The notes: generated by a model from the letters alone, not told the origin. A DNA stretch of 6,237 bases from Flammeovirgaceae bacterium (GCA_003229495.1 QIEB01000584.1:1-6237); one strand, 5' to 3'; positions 1 through 6,237 are shown, counted from the stretch's first letter. Made by a program: numbers and translations.

Positions 1-692
1 CTTGAAGAGAACGGATCAAATACCTGTGACCTCTTCTTTAGGCACGGTAGTTAGTGAAAGGGTTCTTGATGTGCTTTCGCTCCTGATAATATTAGGTATT
101 ACTTTCCTTATTGAGTTCGAGAAACTAAACAAATTTTTTAATGATTTGTTTGCTGAAAAATTTTCTGCAGTCTATACAAACATGGAGCAGAGTATGCTCT
201 ATCTGCTAATATTTGCCTTGTTAATGATTGGTCTATGGTATTTTATTAAGGACAAAATTAAAAAGAGTAGTTGGTGGCAAAAACTACAGTCTTTTCTCAA
301 ACAACTTTGGTTAGGGTTCATTAGTATAACCCGTTTAAAAAAGCCTGGAGCTTTTTGGTTGTCTACAATAGGCATTTGGTTATTTGGCGAGTTTCGTGGT
401 GTTCTATGCAATGGAACCTACCGTTCATCTTGGATGGCGAGCAGGACTTGCACTGTTGGTAATGGGAGGGCTTGCGATGTCAGCCCCTGTTCAAGGCGGA
501 ATCGGAGCCTACCATTTGCTGGTGTCCGGATTGCTATTATACTATGGAGTAACCAAAGAGAACGGACTATCATTCGCATTTTTATTACACTCATCTCAGA
601 TGGTGTTGATAATTCTGGCAGGATTGGTATCAAGTATAATAGTACTTTCTCTCAAGAAGAAGTCAGTAGTCCCGGACGACTCACTTCCATAG
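1..692 (+). pseudogene. Flippase-like membrane protein (lysylphosphatidylglycerol synthase TM family), 5'-truncated and frameshifted
   Basis: C-terminal part of a polytopic inner-membrane protein of the lysylphosphatidylglycerol synthase transmembrane / flippase-like family (UPF0104); its start lies left of the window. The first frame (codons from base 2) carries the family hallmark SSLGTVVSERVLDVL, then hydrophobic helices. Around 374-389 the coding signal jumps to the next frame, which continues with FVVFYAM, APVQGGIGAYHLLV, a last helix and a Lys-rich tail ending at TAG 690-692. Both pieces are typical of the family and in the right order, so this is one gene with a frameshift, not two genes. 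Without correction the first frame runs on through about 105 atypical, Arg- and Ser-rich residues to TAA 695-697, so the mutant product would have nearly normal length but lack the last membrane helices. Family members are linked to lipid or glycan handling; the substrate here is unknown. A sequencing or assembly error is a real alternative to a true pseudogene. Confidence 0.8.
374..389 (+). repeat. 8-bp tandem repeat at the frameshift
   Basis: Two adjacent 8-base units, ATTTGGTT at 374-381 and ATTTGGCG at 382-389, identical in the first six bases. They sit exactly where the reading frame of the flippase-like gene switches. One more ATTTGGTT unit would put both halves in frame and read IWLFGYLASFVVFYAM. 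The repeat is seen directly; that a unit was lost here is inference. Confidence 0.6.
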
Positions 693-767
693 TCTAAGTA
701 CAGAATATTTTATATCTTACAATGCAGTGAAAAAACTTATTAAGCACAACTTGGATACATTATAAAT

Positions 768-1451
768 ATGGGCATCAGCGGTATCTACTTAATATTTGGA
801 CTAGTTATGCTAGTCAGTATGCTAGTCGGCAATCGGCTTAAAAGCAAGTTCAAGAAGTACTCTCAAACACCTCTTCGAGCGAATCTTAGCGGAAAGGAAA
901 TAGCCGAACGGATGCTGGCAGATCATGGTATAACCGATGTAAAAGTTATTTCCACCCGGGGTCAACTTACCGATCATTATAATCCGGCAAATAAAACAGT
1001 TAATCTTAGCGAGGTAGTATATGGAGCCCGAAACGCTGCAGCGGCGGCGGTAGCCTCACATGAATGCGGCCACGCCGTGCAGCATGCCACAGCTTATGCC
1101 TGGTTAACTATGCGTTCCAAGCTTGTTCCTGTGGTAAGTGTAAGCTCGCGGTGGATGCAATGGCTTTTACTTGCTGGGATAATAATGGTAAACACTTTTC
1201 CTCAGCTCCTGCTCTTTGGGATACTAATGTTTGCCACCACTACCCTATTCAGTTTTATAACCCTGCCGGTAGAGTATGATGCAAGCAACAGGGCATTGGC
1301 ATGGATCGATGAGAAGGGCATCGTCACCAGTCAGGAGCACGCAGCGGCCAAAGATGCGCTGAAATGGGCAGCGCGCACCTATGTAGTGGCGGCAATTGGT
1401 TCGCTCGCTACCTTGCTATATTATCTCTCGATCTTCCTAAACCGGCGGTAA
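768..1451 (+). CDS. Membrane-bound neutral zinc metallopeptidase, YugP family
   Basis: Complete 227-residue protein of the YugP-like zinc metallopeptidase family (Zn_peptidase_2). An N-terminal membrane helix (about 3-20) is followed by a soluble stretch with YSQTPLRANLSGKEIAERML and GQLTDHYNPANKTVNLSE, then the zinc motif HECGH at 98-102 (His98 and His102 as ligands, Glu99 catalytic). Further hydrophobic segments lie at about 131-147, 150-166 and 204-224. PVEYDAS at 167-173 is conserved in the family, and Glu169 is a plausible third zinc ligand. The physiological substrate is unknown for the family; a role in membrane protein turnover is inference. ATG at 768 is chosen because the family begins right before the first membrane helix; no Shine-Dalgarno sequence is visible. 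The gap to the following dehydrogenase is 12 bases, so the two are probably co-transcribed. No clear promoter is seen in the 75 bases before it. Confidence 0.93.
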   Translation: MGISGIYLIFGLVMLVSMLVGNRLKSKFKKYSQTPLRANLSGKEIAERMLADHGITDVKVISTRGQLTDHYNPANKTVNLSEVVYGARNAAAAAVASHECGHAVQHATAYAWLTMRSKLVPVVSVSSRWMQWLLLAGIIMVNTFPQLLLFGILMFATTTLFSFITLPVEYDASNRALAWIDEKGIVTSQEHAAAKDALKWAARTYVVAAIGSLATLLYYLSIFLNRR

Positions 1452-1463
1452 CGTCTTTTTTAC

Positions 1464-2606
1464 ATGAATTTTGAACTTAGTGAGGAGCATCTGGCAGTAA
1501 TTGAAGCTGCCCATGAGTTTGCACAATCCGATTTACTTCCCGGGGTTATTGAAAGGGATACAAAACAAGAATTTCCAAAAGAACAAATAAAAAAAATGGG
1601 CGAGTTAGGGTTCCTTGGAATGATGGTGGACCCAAAGTATGATGGCGGAGGAATGGACACCGTTTCTTATGTTCTTGCCATGGAAGAAATTTCCAAGGTT
1701 GACGCCTCCGCATCAATTGTCATGTCAGTAAATAATAGCCTGGTGTGTGGCGGCCTGGAAAAGTACGGTAATGAAGAACAAAAGGAAAAATACCTGACCC
1801 GGTTGGCCCGAGGAGAAATAATTGGAGCCTTCTGTTTATCCGAACCTGAAGCCGGATCCGATGCTACCTCACAAAGCACCACTGCGGAAGATAAGGGAGA
1901 TTACTATTTATTAAACGGCACCAAGAATTGGATCACCAATGGGAATAGCGCTTCCGTGTATTTGGTCATCGCTCAAACTGATCCAAGCAAAAAGCACCAT
2001 GGGATAAATGTCCTGATAGTAGAAAAGGAAACGGAGGGCTTAATGGTAGGGAAAAAAGAAGATAAGCTAGGAATCAGGGGATCTGATACCCATTCGTTGA
2101 TGTTTACCGATGTTAAAGTCCCCAAAAAAAATCGTATTGGCAAAGACGGATTTGGGTTCCATTTTGCCATGGATACTTTAAACGGAGGAAGGATCGGGGT
2201 CGCTTCTCAGGCCTTGGGCATTGCCTCTGGAGCCTACGAAAGGTCGCTGGCCTACTCCAAGGAAAGAAAAGCATTTGGGGTGGAGATTTCTAAACACCAG
2301 GCAATCCAATTTAAGTTGGCCGATATGGCTACTCAGATTGATGCAGCTAGGCTTCTTTGTTTGAGAGCAGCTATCGAAAAAGACCAGAAAAAAGACTTTA
2401 CTACAGCCAGTGCAATGGCCAAACTGTTTGCCTCTAAAGTAGCAATGGATGTAACCGTTGAAGCAGTACAAATCCATGGTGGATACGGCTATGTGAAGGA
2501 GTATCATGTGGAAAGACTAATGAGAGATGCAAAGATCACTCAGATCTATGAAGGGACATCTGAAATCCAAAAAATTGTAATATCGCGGGAACTTCTTAAA
2601 TTGTAA
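1464..2606 (+). CDS. Acyl-CoA dehydrogenase, short-chain (butyryl-CoA) type
   Basis: Full-length 380-residue flavoprotein that oxidises acyl-CoA to trans-2-enoyl-CoA in the cytoplasm, passing electrons to electron transfer flavoprotein (no ETF genes in the window). Signature 1 is CLSEPEAGSDATS at 124-136; the flavin-contacting WIT is at 156-158; ERKAFG at 267-272 and HQAIQFKLADM at 278-288 are FAD/dimer-interface motifs; signature 2 runs from Gln336 to Asp355; the catalytic base is Glu363 in IYEGTSEIQ. Glu in this YEGT position and GGRIGVASQALGIA at 241-254 resemble short-chain/butyryl-CoA dehydrogenases rather than isovaleryl-CoA or long-chain enzymes, which carry the base elsewhere. Chain length is still an inference, and a branched-chain substrate is possible. 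The start ATG lies 12 bases after the peptidase stop and matches the usual family N-terminus. A 147-base AT-rich gap follows, in which I found no convincing hairpin terminator. Confidence 0.95.
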   Translation: MNFELSEEHLAVIEAAHEFAQSDLLPGVIERDTKQEFPKEQIKKMGELGFLGMMVDPKYDGGGMDTVSYVLAMEEISKVDASASIVMSVNNSLVCGGLEKYGNEEQKEKYLTRLARGEIIGAFCLSEPEAGSDATSQSTTAEDKGDYYLLNGTKNWITNGNSASVYLVIAQTDPSKKHHGINVLIVEKETEGLMVGKKEDKLGIRGSDTHSLMFTDVKVPKKNRIGKDGFGFHFAMDTLNGGRIGVASQALGIASGAYERSLAYSKERKAFGVEISKHQAIQFKLADMATQIDAARLLCLRAAIEKDQKKDFTTASAMAKLFASKVAMDVTVEAVQIHGGYGYVKEYHVERLMRDAKITQIYEGTSEIQKIVISRELLKL

Positions 2607-2703
2607 CTTCTAATTGCTTTTTTTGATTCCAGATCAGAGTTAGATTTACAAGGAATTATAAAAATTTGCTTATTAGTTGTATAATTCAAAGATTATTATT
2701 AGT

Positions 2704-2738
2704 TTTGTCCAAATATATTTAGTGATATTTATATTTTG
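2704..2738 (+). promoter_or_regulatory. Weak Bacteroidota-type promoter candidate for the AraC-family gene
   Basis: TTTG at 2704-2707, a 22-base spacer, then TATATTTTG at 2730-2738, which resembles the Bacteroidota -7 element TAnnTTTG with one extra inner base. The gap is very AT-rich, so chance matches are likely, and the implied leader before ATG 2754 would be only a few bases. It is reported because the AraC-family gene stands alone after a 147-base gap and needs its own promoter. Confidence 0.25.
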
Positions 2739-2753
2739 ATTAAAATATGACCC

Positions 2754-3671
2754 ATGGAAGATTACAACAAAATAATCGAATCCTTGAGTGTACGGTTCAT
2801 AAAGGCCAATAATATCAGGATTTTAAAACCGGTGACAATTGCAAATTTCTACGATGTAGAAAATACTGTGGTTATACTAAACAAGGGTTCGATTAGATTC
2901 GGAATTGATGGTGAAAGTGTAAATGAGGGTGAAGTGCTGTTTGTACCTGGCGGCAAAAACGTGTCCTTGACCTATGGATCTGGTACACCCATTCCCTTAT
3001 CCAATGACGACTTTATCAATAACAAGGAACTCTATTTCCAATCGTACGATCAGAACAGGGGAACAACTGATGAAAGTTTTAGCTTCATCAATTTCGAAGC
3101 CAAGGTATTCGATTCTGTGAATTTCTTTGCTTCACTGGATTTGCCTCCGTTCGTTATTGGTGGTAATGAATTAATAACGTCTCTGGTGAATGCAGTTTTG
3201 AAAGAGGACAGCTCTGACCGGCCTGGAAAAGGTCGAATCGTTAAAATAAATACTGACTATCTGGTAGTGGAAATTATCAGGCATATTTTAAGTAATGGCT
3301 TGTTTGTGGAGCAGTTGGCCACGAATTCAACCTACTTTAATGATCCGCGCTTAATCGATATTTTTGGATACATAAAACATCATTTAGGCGGGGATTTGTC
3401 AAATAAAACACTGGCAAGCGTGGCAAATGTTTCGGAGGATTATGTAGGTCAGTATTTCAAGATGTTGACAGGTATAAATCCTCAAGATTACATTGAGTAT
3501 CAGCGGATGGAAAAGGCGGTGAATCTATTACGGACTACCAAAAAAAGCATCCGGGATATAGGGAAAGAGGTTGGATATAAAGACACAGCCTACTTCTGCC
3601 GTAGGTTTAAAATGATGTTTGGTATCCCGGCAGGTAAAATGCGCCGGCGGGAAAGCCTAATGAACGTCTAA
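2754..3671 (+). CDS. AraC-family transcriptional regulator
   Basis: A 305-residue protein with a C-terminal AraC-type DNA-binding domain (about 197-298). The first helix-turn-helix covers LSNKTLASVANVSEDYVGQY (215-234) and the second about 261-290, with the family hallmark GYKDTAYFCRRFKMMFG at 274-290. The N-terminal half has a cupin-like feel (VVILNKGSIRFGIDG, EGEVLFVPGG, about 39-67), as in ligand-sensing AraC regulators, but I cannot name a ligand. ATG 2754 is the first possible start, since TGA at 2748-2750 closes the frame just upstream. The gene stands alone: an AT-rich gap precedes it, and its last 15 bases overlap the convergent prenylglyceryl phosphate synthase gene. Targets are not evident from the sequence. 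The Arg-rich tail MRRRESLMNV ends inside the overlap. Confidence 0.9.
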   Translation: MEDYNKIIESLSVRFIKANNIRILKPVTIANFYDVENTVVILNKGSIRFGIDGESVNEGEVLFVPGGKNVSLTYGSGTPIPLSNDDFINNKELYFQSYDQNRGTTDESFSFINFEAKVFDSVNFFASLDLPPFVIGGNELITSLVNAVLKEDSSDRPGKGRIVKINTDYLVVEIIRHILSNGLFVEQLATNSTYFNDPRLIDIFGYIKHHLGGDLSNKTLASVANVSEDYVGQYFKMLTGINPQDYIEYQRMEKAVNLLRTTKKSIRDIGKEVGYKDTAYFCRRFKMMFGIPAGKMRRRESLMNV

Positions 3672-4430
3672 TTCCTGATTTAAGTTGTTAATGGCATCGG
3701 AAACCTCAATCAACAGATTGGGGTTTTCTTCTATCCCGTTACCCACTACTAACATATCTGCACCGGCCTTAAGGCTGTTCAGCGCTTTTTCAACAGAATT
3801 AATTCCTCCGCCAATAATCAACGGGACATCGATAGACTTACGCACTGAAGCAATCATTCTAGGACTAATGGGGTATTTTGCACCACTACCGGCATCCATG
3901 TAAATCAATTTCAAGCCAAGCATTTCACCCGCCATTGCGGTACAAACCGCAACTGAATATTTGTCCGCAGGAATTGGTACGGTATTGCTCATATAAGAAA
4001 CCGTGGTATGGTTATCAGCAGCAATCAACAAATATCCTGTAGGGAGAACTTCAAGACTACTGCGCTTTAATATAGGTGCCGCTATGACTTGTTGACCTAT
4101 TAAAAGTTCCGGGTTGCGCCCTGAAATCAATGAAAGAAATAATACCGCATCAGCAGAAACATCGATATGCATAGTACTACCAGGAAACAGTATCACTGGC
4201 AACTGACTATGGCCTTTTATTAACTGGATTACGTGGTGTAAATTATTGCCGGTGAGTAAACTTCCTCCTACAAAGAAGAAATCTATTTTGTTCTCAACTG
4301 CAATATTTACCAATTTGATCAGGTTCACTGAATCAGTAATCTTATCGGGATCAATTAACAGTGAGAAGGACTTAAGACCTGTAATCCTTCTTTTATTCAG
4401 CGTCTCAAGTATCTTCTTGTTCATTTTCAT
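3657..4430 (-). CDS. Geranylgeranylglyceryl phosphate synthase family protein (group II GGGPS/PcrB-like)
   Basis: A 257-residue TIM-barrel prenyltransferase that joins a polyprenyl diphosphate to sn-glycerol-1-phosphate by an ether bond, the first committed step of archaeal-type lipids. Visible phosphate- and Mg-binding elements, in order: LLIDPDK (24-30), FFVGGS (52-57), FPGS (82-85), YMDAGSGA (177-184), IIGGGI (205-210) and VVGNGIE (228-234). Bacteroidota enzymes belong to group II of the family, where geranylgeranyl diphosphate is the usual substrate; that assignment comes from family knowledge, and chain length cannot be read directly here. The cellular product in Bacteroidota is poorly defined. 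The start overlaps the upstream small membrane protein gene by 26 bases (20 if Met3 at 4424 is used), which suggests translational coupling. The stop lies inside the convergent AraC-family gene. No glycerol-1-phosphate dehydrogenase or second prenyltransferase is in the window. Confidence 0.93.
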   Translation of the reverse strand: MKMNKKILETLNKRRITGLKSFSLLIDPDKITDSVNLIKLVNIAVENKIDFFFVGGSLLTGNNLHHVIQLIKGHSQLPVILFPGSTMHIDVSADAVLFLSLISGRNPELLIGQQVIAAPILKRSSLEVLPTGYLLIAADNHTTVSYMSNTVPIPADKYSVAVCTAMAGEMLGLKLIYMDAGSGAKYPISPRMIASVRKSIDVPLIIGGGINSVEKALNSLKAGADMLVVGNGIEENPNLLIEVSDAINNLNQELDVH

Positions 4431-4809
4431 CAGAACTAGTTTCTTTAAGGTATTCTTTTAGTTTTTTAAAGGCCAGGGCCAACAAGAACAAAGCGATTTG
4501 TTCTTTAATCTTCAAGACTATGGGCGATGACTCTCTGACTCTTACCACTTTTTGGGTCCCAGCACTTGTCTCGGGAGTATGGTTAGACCGTCCAGTCAGC
4601 AGTTTGGTCAACTTGTAGGCAACATACAGTGACCCTCCAATGTACAAAATGTTTTTGCCCACTCGTTCCAGGTCGAATTTCAGGTGATTTATGTCTGAAG
4701 TCACTGCTGATTTGTACTGGCTTGACTTTTGATATAACTCTTTTTTTCTACTGGTTATTTCCTGAAATTTCAGACCCTTTTTCATTTTCTTTCTTATTTG
4801 CATCTTCAA
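4405..4809 (-). CDS. Small two-helix membrane protein of unknown function
   Basis: A protein of at most 134 residues that I do not recognise by name, although small proteins of this build often follow holin-like genes in Bacteroidota. It has a Lys/Arg-rich N-terminus, a short likely amphipathic stretch (NHLKFDLERVGKN, 41-53), a first hydrophobic segment (about 52-71, ILYIGGSLYVAYKLTKLLTG), a polar linker, a second hydrophobic segment (about 102-114) and an acidic tail (SSDENEQEDT). Start choice is uncertain: ATG codons at 4809, 4803 and 4785 are in frame and all overlap the upstream gene (by 62, 56 or 38 bases). The 4785 start follows an A-rich stretch and gives the smallest overlap of the three. 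The 3' end overlaps the prenylglyceryl phosphate synthase start. Position between the two points to a shared transcript and a role at the inner membrane; nothing more can be claimed. Confidence 0.75.
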   Translation of the reverse strand: MKMQIRKKMKKGLKFQEITSRKKELYQKSSQYKSAVTSDINHLKFDLERVGKNILYIGGSLYVAYKLTKLLTGRSNHTPETSAGTQKVVRVRESSPIVLKIKEQIALFLLALAFKKLKEYLKETSSDENEQEDT

Positions 4810-5149
4810 CTATTCTGTTGGTTAAAGTGGCTATTAGATCATTAAACCATCTTGATTGCTTGATGATCAGAACACTCATCCATAGTAAAAAGAAAAAACC
4901 TGCCAAAATTACGAACCCCAAGTAAGCGCTGTCCAATTTTTGGTTTAGGAAAATACCCAATGCCAGGCTACAAAAAATAAAGAACAGGGTACCTAAAATC
5001 GCCATAACCGCAATTGTCAATAGTTTAGCTATGATCTTAACAGACTCTTCCTTGAATTCGATCTTTAATATTTCAAACCTGGTTTCGATAAAACCCACCA
5101 GATGATCCATCAATCGATCAATATTGAATAAGAATTTAGGACTTTTCAA
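4748..5149 (-). CDS. Phage-holin-like (holin superfamily III type) membrane protein
   Basis: A 133-residue inner-membrane protein of the type annotated as 'phage holin family protein' in many Bacteroidota. An N-terminal charged amphipathic helix (VGFIETRFEILKIEFKEES, 18-36) precedes two long membrane helices (about 40-68 and 75-96) linked by NQKLDSAYLG, followed by a charged, low-complexity tail (NKKENEKGSEISGNNQ). Despite the name there is no phage context: no endolysin, tail or integrase genes are nearby. A structural envelope role is more likely than lysis, but this is inference. The longest reading uses TTG at 5147-5149; TGA lies two codons upstream, and the first in-frame ATG is at 5108-5110 (Met14). 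Residues between them (FNIDRL) look family-like, so TTG is kept with reservation. It heads a three-gene overlapping run and is preceded by a promoter candidate. Confidence 0.82.
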   Translation of the reverse strand: MKSPKFLFNIDRLMDHLVGFIETRFEILKIEFKEESVKIIAKLLTIAVMAILGTLFFIFCSLALGIFLNQKLDSAYLGFVILAGFFFLLWMSVLIIKQSRWFNDLIATLTNRIVEDANKKENEKGSEISGNNQ

Positions 5150-5192
5150 ATCTCAAGACGTTTTAGCCTTGGTTAAAGTTAGAAATATATCT

Positions 5193-5224
5193 CAAATTCT
5201 ACCTAATTAAGATAAGACGTCAAA
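5193..5224 (-). promoter_or_regulatory. Bacteroidota-type promoter candidate for the holin-like/unknown/GGGPS run
   Basis: On the minus strand, TTTG (5224-5221) is followed by a 19-base spacer and TAGAATTTG (5201-5193). This matches the Bacteroidota primary sigma pattern TTTG-N19-TAnnTTTG except for one extra base inside the -7 element. It would start transcription some tens of bases before the TTG at 5149 or the ATG at 5110, and it sits in the only gap between the porin and the three-gene run. Motif and spacing are seen directly; promoter function is inference. Confidence 0.45.
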
Positions 5225-5253
5225 GTAAAATCAGAGTATACTATTGAGGCTAA

Positions 5254-6237
5254 TCAGAAGGCCATTTCAAATTGTAACCTAAATTGAAGGAAATCACTTC
5301 CTAGAAGTCGCTCCCGGTAAGTAATGTCCGACTGCACTTTCAAATTGTGATTCGAGAAGTATCGAGACACACCCAGGGTATATTCATCACTGTCATTAAT
5401 TCCCGAATATATTCTCGAGTCCGCCCTTACATTGGAATATCTAAGACCCAGTTCCAAGTTGTTTTCAAACAAATATCCTCCTTGAAGGACAAACCCGGTA
5501 CCCGTGGCATATCTCAGTTCTCCGAATTCAGTTGATGCAATTACGTTATCGCCTGCGGTTTTATGAGCATATTCCATTTGAAATGAGAAGCCACCGTATT
5601 TAAGAATGGCATCCAGAAACACTGTGTACAGGTCATTTGTGATTTGGTTTCCAACGCTGTCGATCATATAAAGGCCCAGCTGTCCCCGCTGTTTTCCTGC
5701 ACCATCATTGAAATCATAGCTGGCACCCACAGCGAGTTTAGGGCTCGTTTCCCTTTTCAAGTCAGCTGAAAAGTAATCTCCTTTACCGGTAAACTCTCCA
5801 AATGGCAGAAATTCAAGCCGGAAAGTGTAGTCATAACCTCCGATATTAGGGCCTATTACATCTCTTCCTTCGCCCATAGAAAATGAGAAGGCCTCCTTCA
5901 AAACTGTACGAGGACCAATATGATCCTTATGTCTTAATTGAACCCCAATATCCCTATCTATATTAAATCGGGAGTTTAACAGACTTCGATCCACAAATTG
6001 TAATTTCTGTGATGAGATCACCCGTTCTCTGTTTCCTGGTAGTTTTGTTTGACCAGCCCACAATGACCAGTTACCATAAAAATTCCACTTTAAAACGGCA
6101 TCCAAAATAATTCTGGAAGTAAAACCGTTTTGAATATTTTGTCCTCCACCAGTATCCCTATTAGAAAATCCCAACTCCACTTTGTACTGTAATTTGGGAG
6201 TCAGGGCGAACCCATCAAACTTTAATCTGGCCCGTCG
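5254..6237 (-). CDS. Phosphate-selective porin O/P family outer-membrane protein, 5'-partial
   Basis: C-terminal 327 residues of an outer-membrane beta-barrel porin of the OprO/OprP type; the frame is open to the right edge, so the signal peptide and first strands lie outside. A GTG at 6178-6180 is internal, because the 19 codons before it carry the family hallmark RRARLKFDGFALTPKLQYKVEL. The rest is a series of alternating amphipathic strands with aromatic girdles (LKWNFYGNWSLWAGQTKLPGN; YTFRLEFLPFGEF; LELGLRYSNVRAD), ending in FLQFRLQFEMAF with the terminal Phe used by the BAM complex to recognise barrels. QTKLPGNRERVISS is a typical conserved stretch of the family. Many Bacteroidota relatives are annotated as phosphate-selective on homology alone, so the solute is uncertain. 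The stop is TGA at 5254-5256. No strong hairpin terminator follows in the 104-base gap, so some read-through into the next gene is possible. Confidence 0.88.
   Translation of the reverse strand, partial: RRARLKFDGFALTPKLQYKVELGFSNRDTGGGQNIQNGFTSRIILDAVLKWNFYGNWSLWAGQTKLPGNRERVISSQKLQFVDRSLLNSRFNIDRDIGVQLRHKDHIGPRTVLKEAFSFSMGEGRDVIGPNIGGYDYTFRLEFLPFGEFTGKGDYFSADLKRETSPKLAVGASYDFNDGAGKQRGQLGLYMIDSVGNQITNDLYTVFLDAILKYGGFSFQMEYAHKTAGDNVIASTEFGELRYATGTGFVLQGGYLFENNLELGLRYSNVRADSRIYSGINDSDEYTLGVSRYFSNHNLKVQSDITYRERLLGSDFLQFRLQFEMAF

Noticed and set aside
374..396. Programmed ribosomal frameshift in the flippase-like gene
   Set aside because: There is no heptameric slippery run, no internal Shine-Dalgarno and no evident downstream hairpin. 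The family is not known for recoding, and a repeat-unit change or a sequencing error explains the break better.
1064..1279. Open frame inside the zinc peptidase gene (+ strand, other frame)
   Set aside because: It lies wholly within a well-supported gene, has a Cys- and Arg-rich composition without recognisable motifs, and is a shadow of the real frame.
2178..2507. Open frame antisense to the acyl-CoA dehydrogenase gene
   Set aside because: It mirrors the codons of a highly conserved enzyme and its translation shows no family features.
2604..2652. Hairpin terminator after the acyl-CoA dehydrogenase (TAACT/AGTTA or TCTAA/TTAGA pairings near a T-run)
   Set aside because: The stems are only 5 bp and AT-rich with a long loop, and the T-run lies inside the loop rather than after the stem.
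3642..3649. CGCCGGCG palindrome as a bidirectional terminator between the convergent genes
   Set aside because: It is only 8 bases, has no loop and no T-run, and lies in codons for Arg residues of the regulator tail.
4629..4925. Plus-strand open frame across the two small membrane protein genes
   Set aside because: The two minus-strand frames show coherent membrane helices and charged tails, while this frame has no recognisable organisation and is best explained as their shadow.
4748..5149. The holin-like gene as part of a prophage or lysis cassette
   Set aside because: No endolysin, spanin, structural phage or integrase genes lie next to it. Its neighbours are a chromosomal porin, a small unknown protein and a lipid enzyme, and similar genes are routine in Bacteroidota chromosomes.
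5231..5248. AGTATACT palindrome after the porin gene as an operator
   Set aside because: An 8-base AT-rich palindrome is expected by chance, the flanking symmetry is imperfect, and no second copy is seen in the window.

Overview
The window reads as a fragment of a Bacteroidota chromosome, probably from the marine Cytophagales side of the phylum; that lineage is an inference from gene content. The pointers are a group II geranylgeranylglyceryl phosphate synthase, a YugP-type membrane zinc peptidase, a holin-like small membrane protein of the type common in Bacteroidota, an OprO/OprP-type porin, little sign of Shine-Dalgarno sequences, and one promoter candidate resembling the Bacteroidota TTTG/TAnnTTTG form. 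I see no RNA genes, insertion sequences, CRISPR array or phage module, and no gene-free stretch longer than 300 bases.

Layout, left half (all + strand): the C-terminal part of a flippase-like lysylphosphatidylglycerol synthase membrane protein (1-692), broken by a frameshift near 374-389; a zinc metallopeptidase (768-1451); 12 bases later a short-chain acyl-CoA dehydrogenase (1464-2606), likely read with the peptidase; a 147-base AT-rich gap; then a lone AraC-family regulator (2754-3671).

Layout, right half (all - strand, read from right to left): the 3' part of an outer-membrane porin (5254-6237, its start lies outside the window); a 104-base gap with the best promoter candidate of the window; then a tight run of three overlapping genes: a holin-like two-helix membrane protein (4748-5149), a small two-helix protein of unknown function (4405-4809) and the prenylglyceryl phosphate synthase (3657-4430). 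The two halves meet tail to tail: the regulator and the synthase share their last 15 bases.

Most of this is ordinary chromosomal housekeeping and envelope material. I did not find a convincing new defence or mobile system. The points most worth following are (1) the frameshift, which lies on an 8-bp tandem repeat such that adding back one unit restores a family-like reading frame, and (2) the overlapping run that ties two small membrane proteins to an archaeal-type ether-lipid enzyme.
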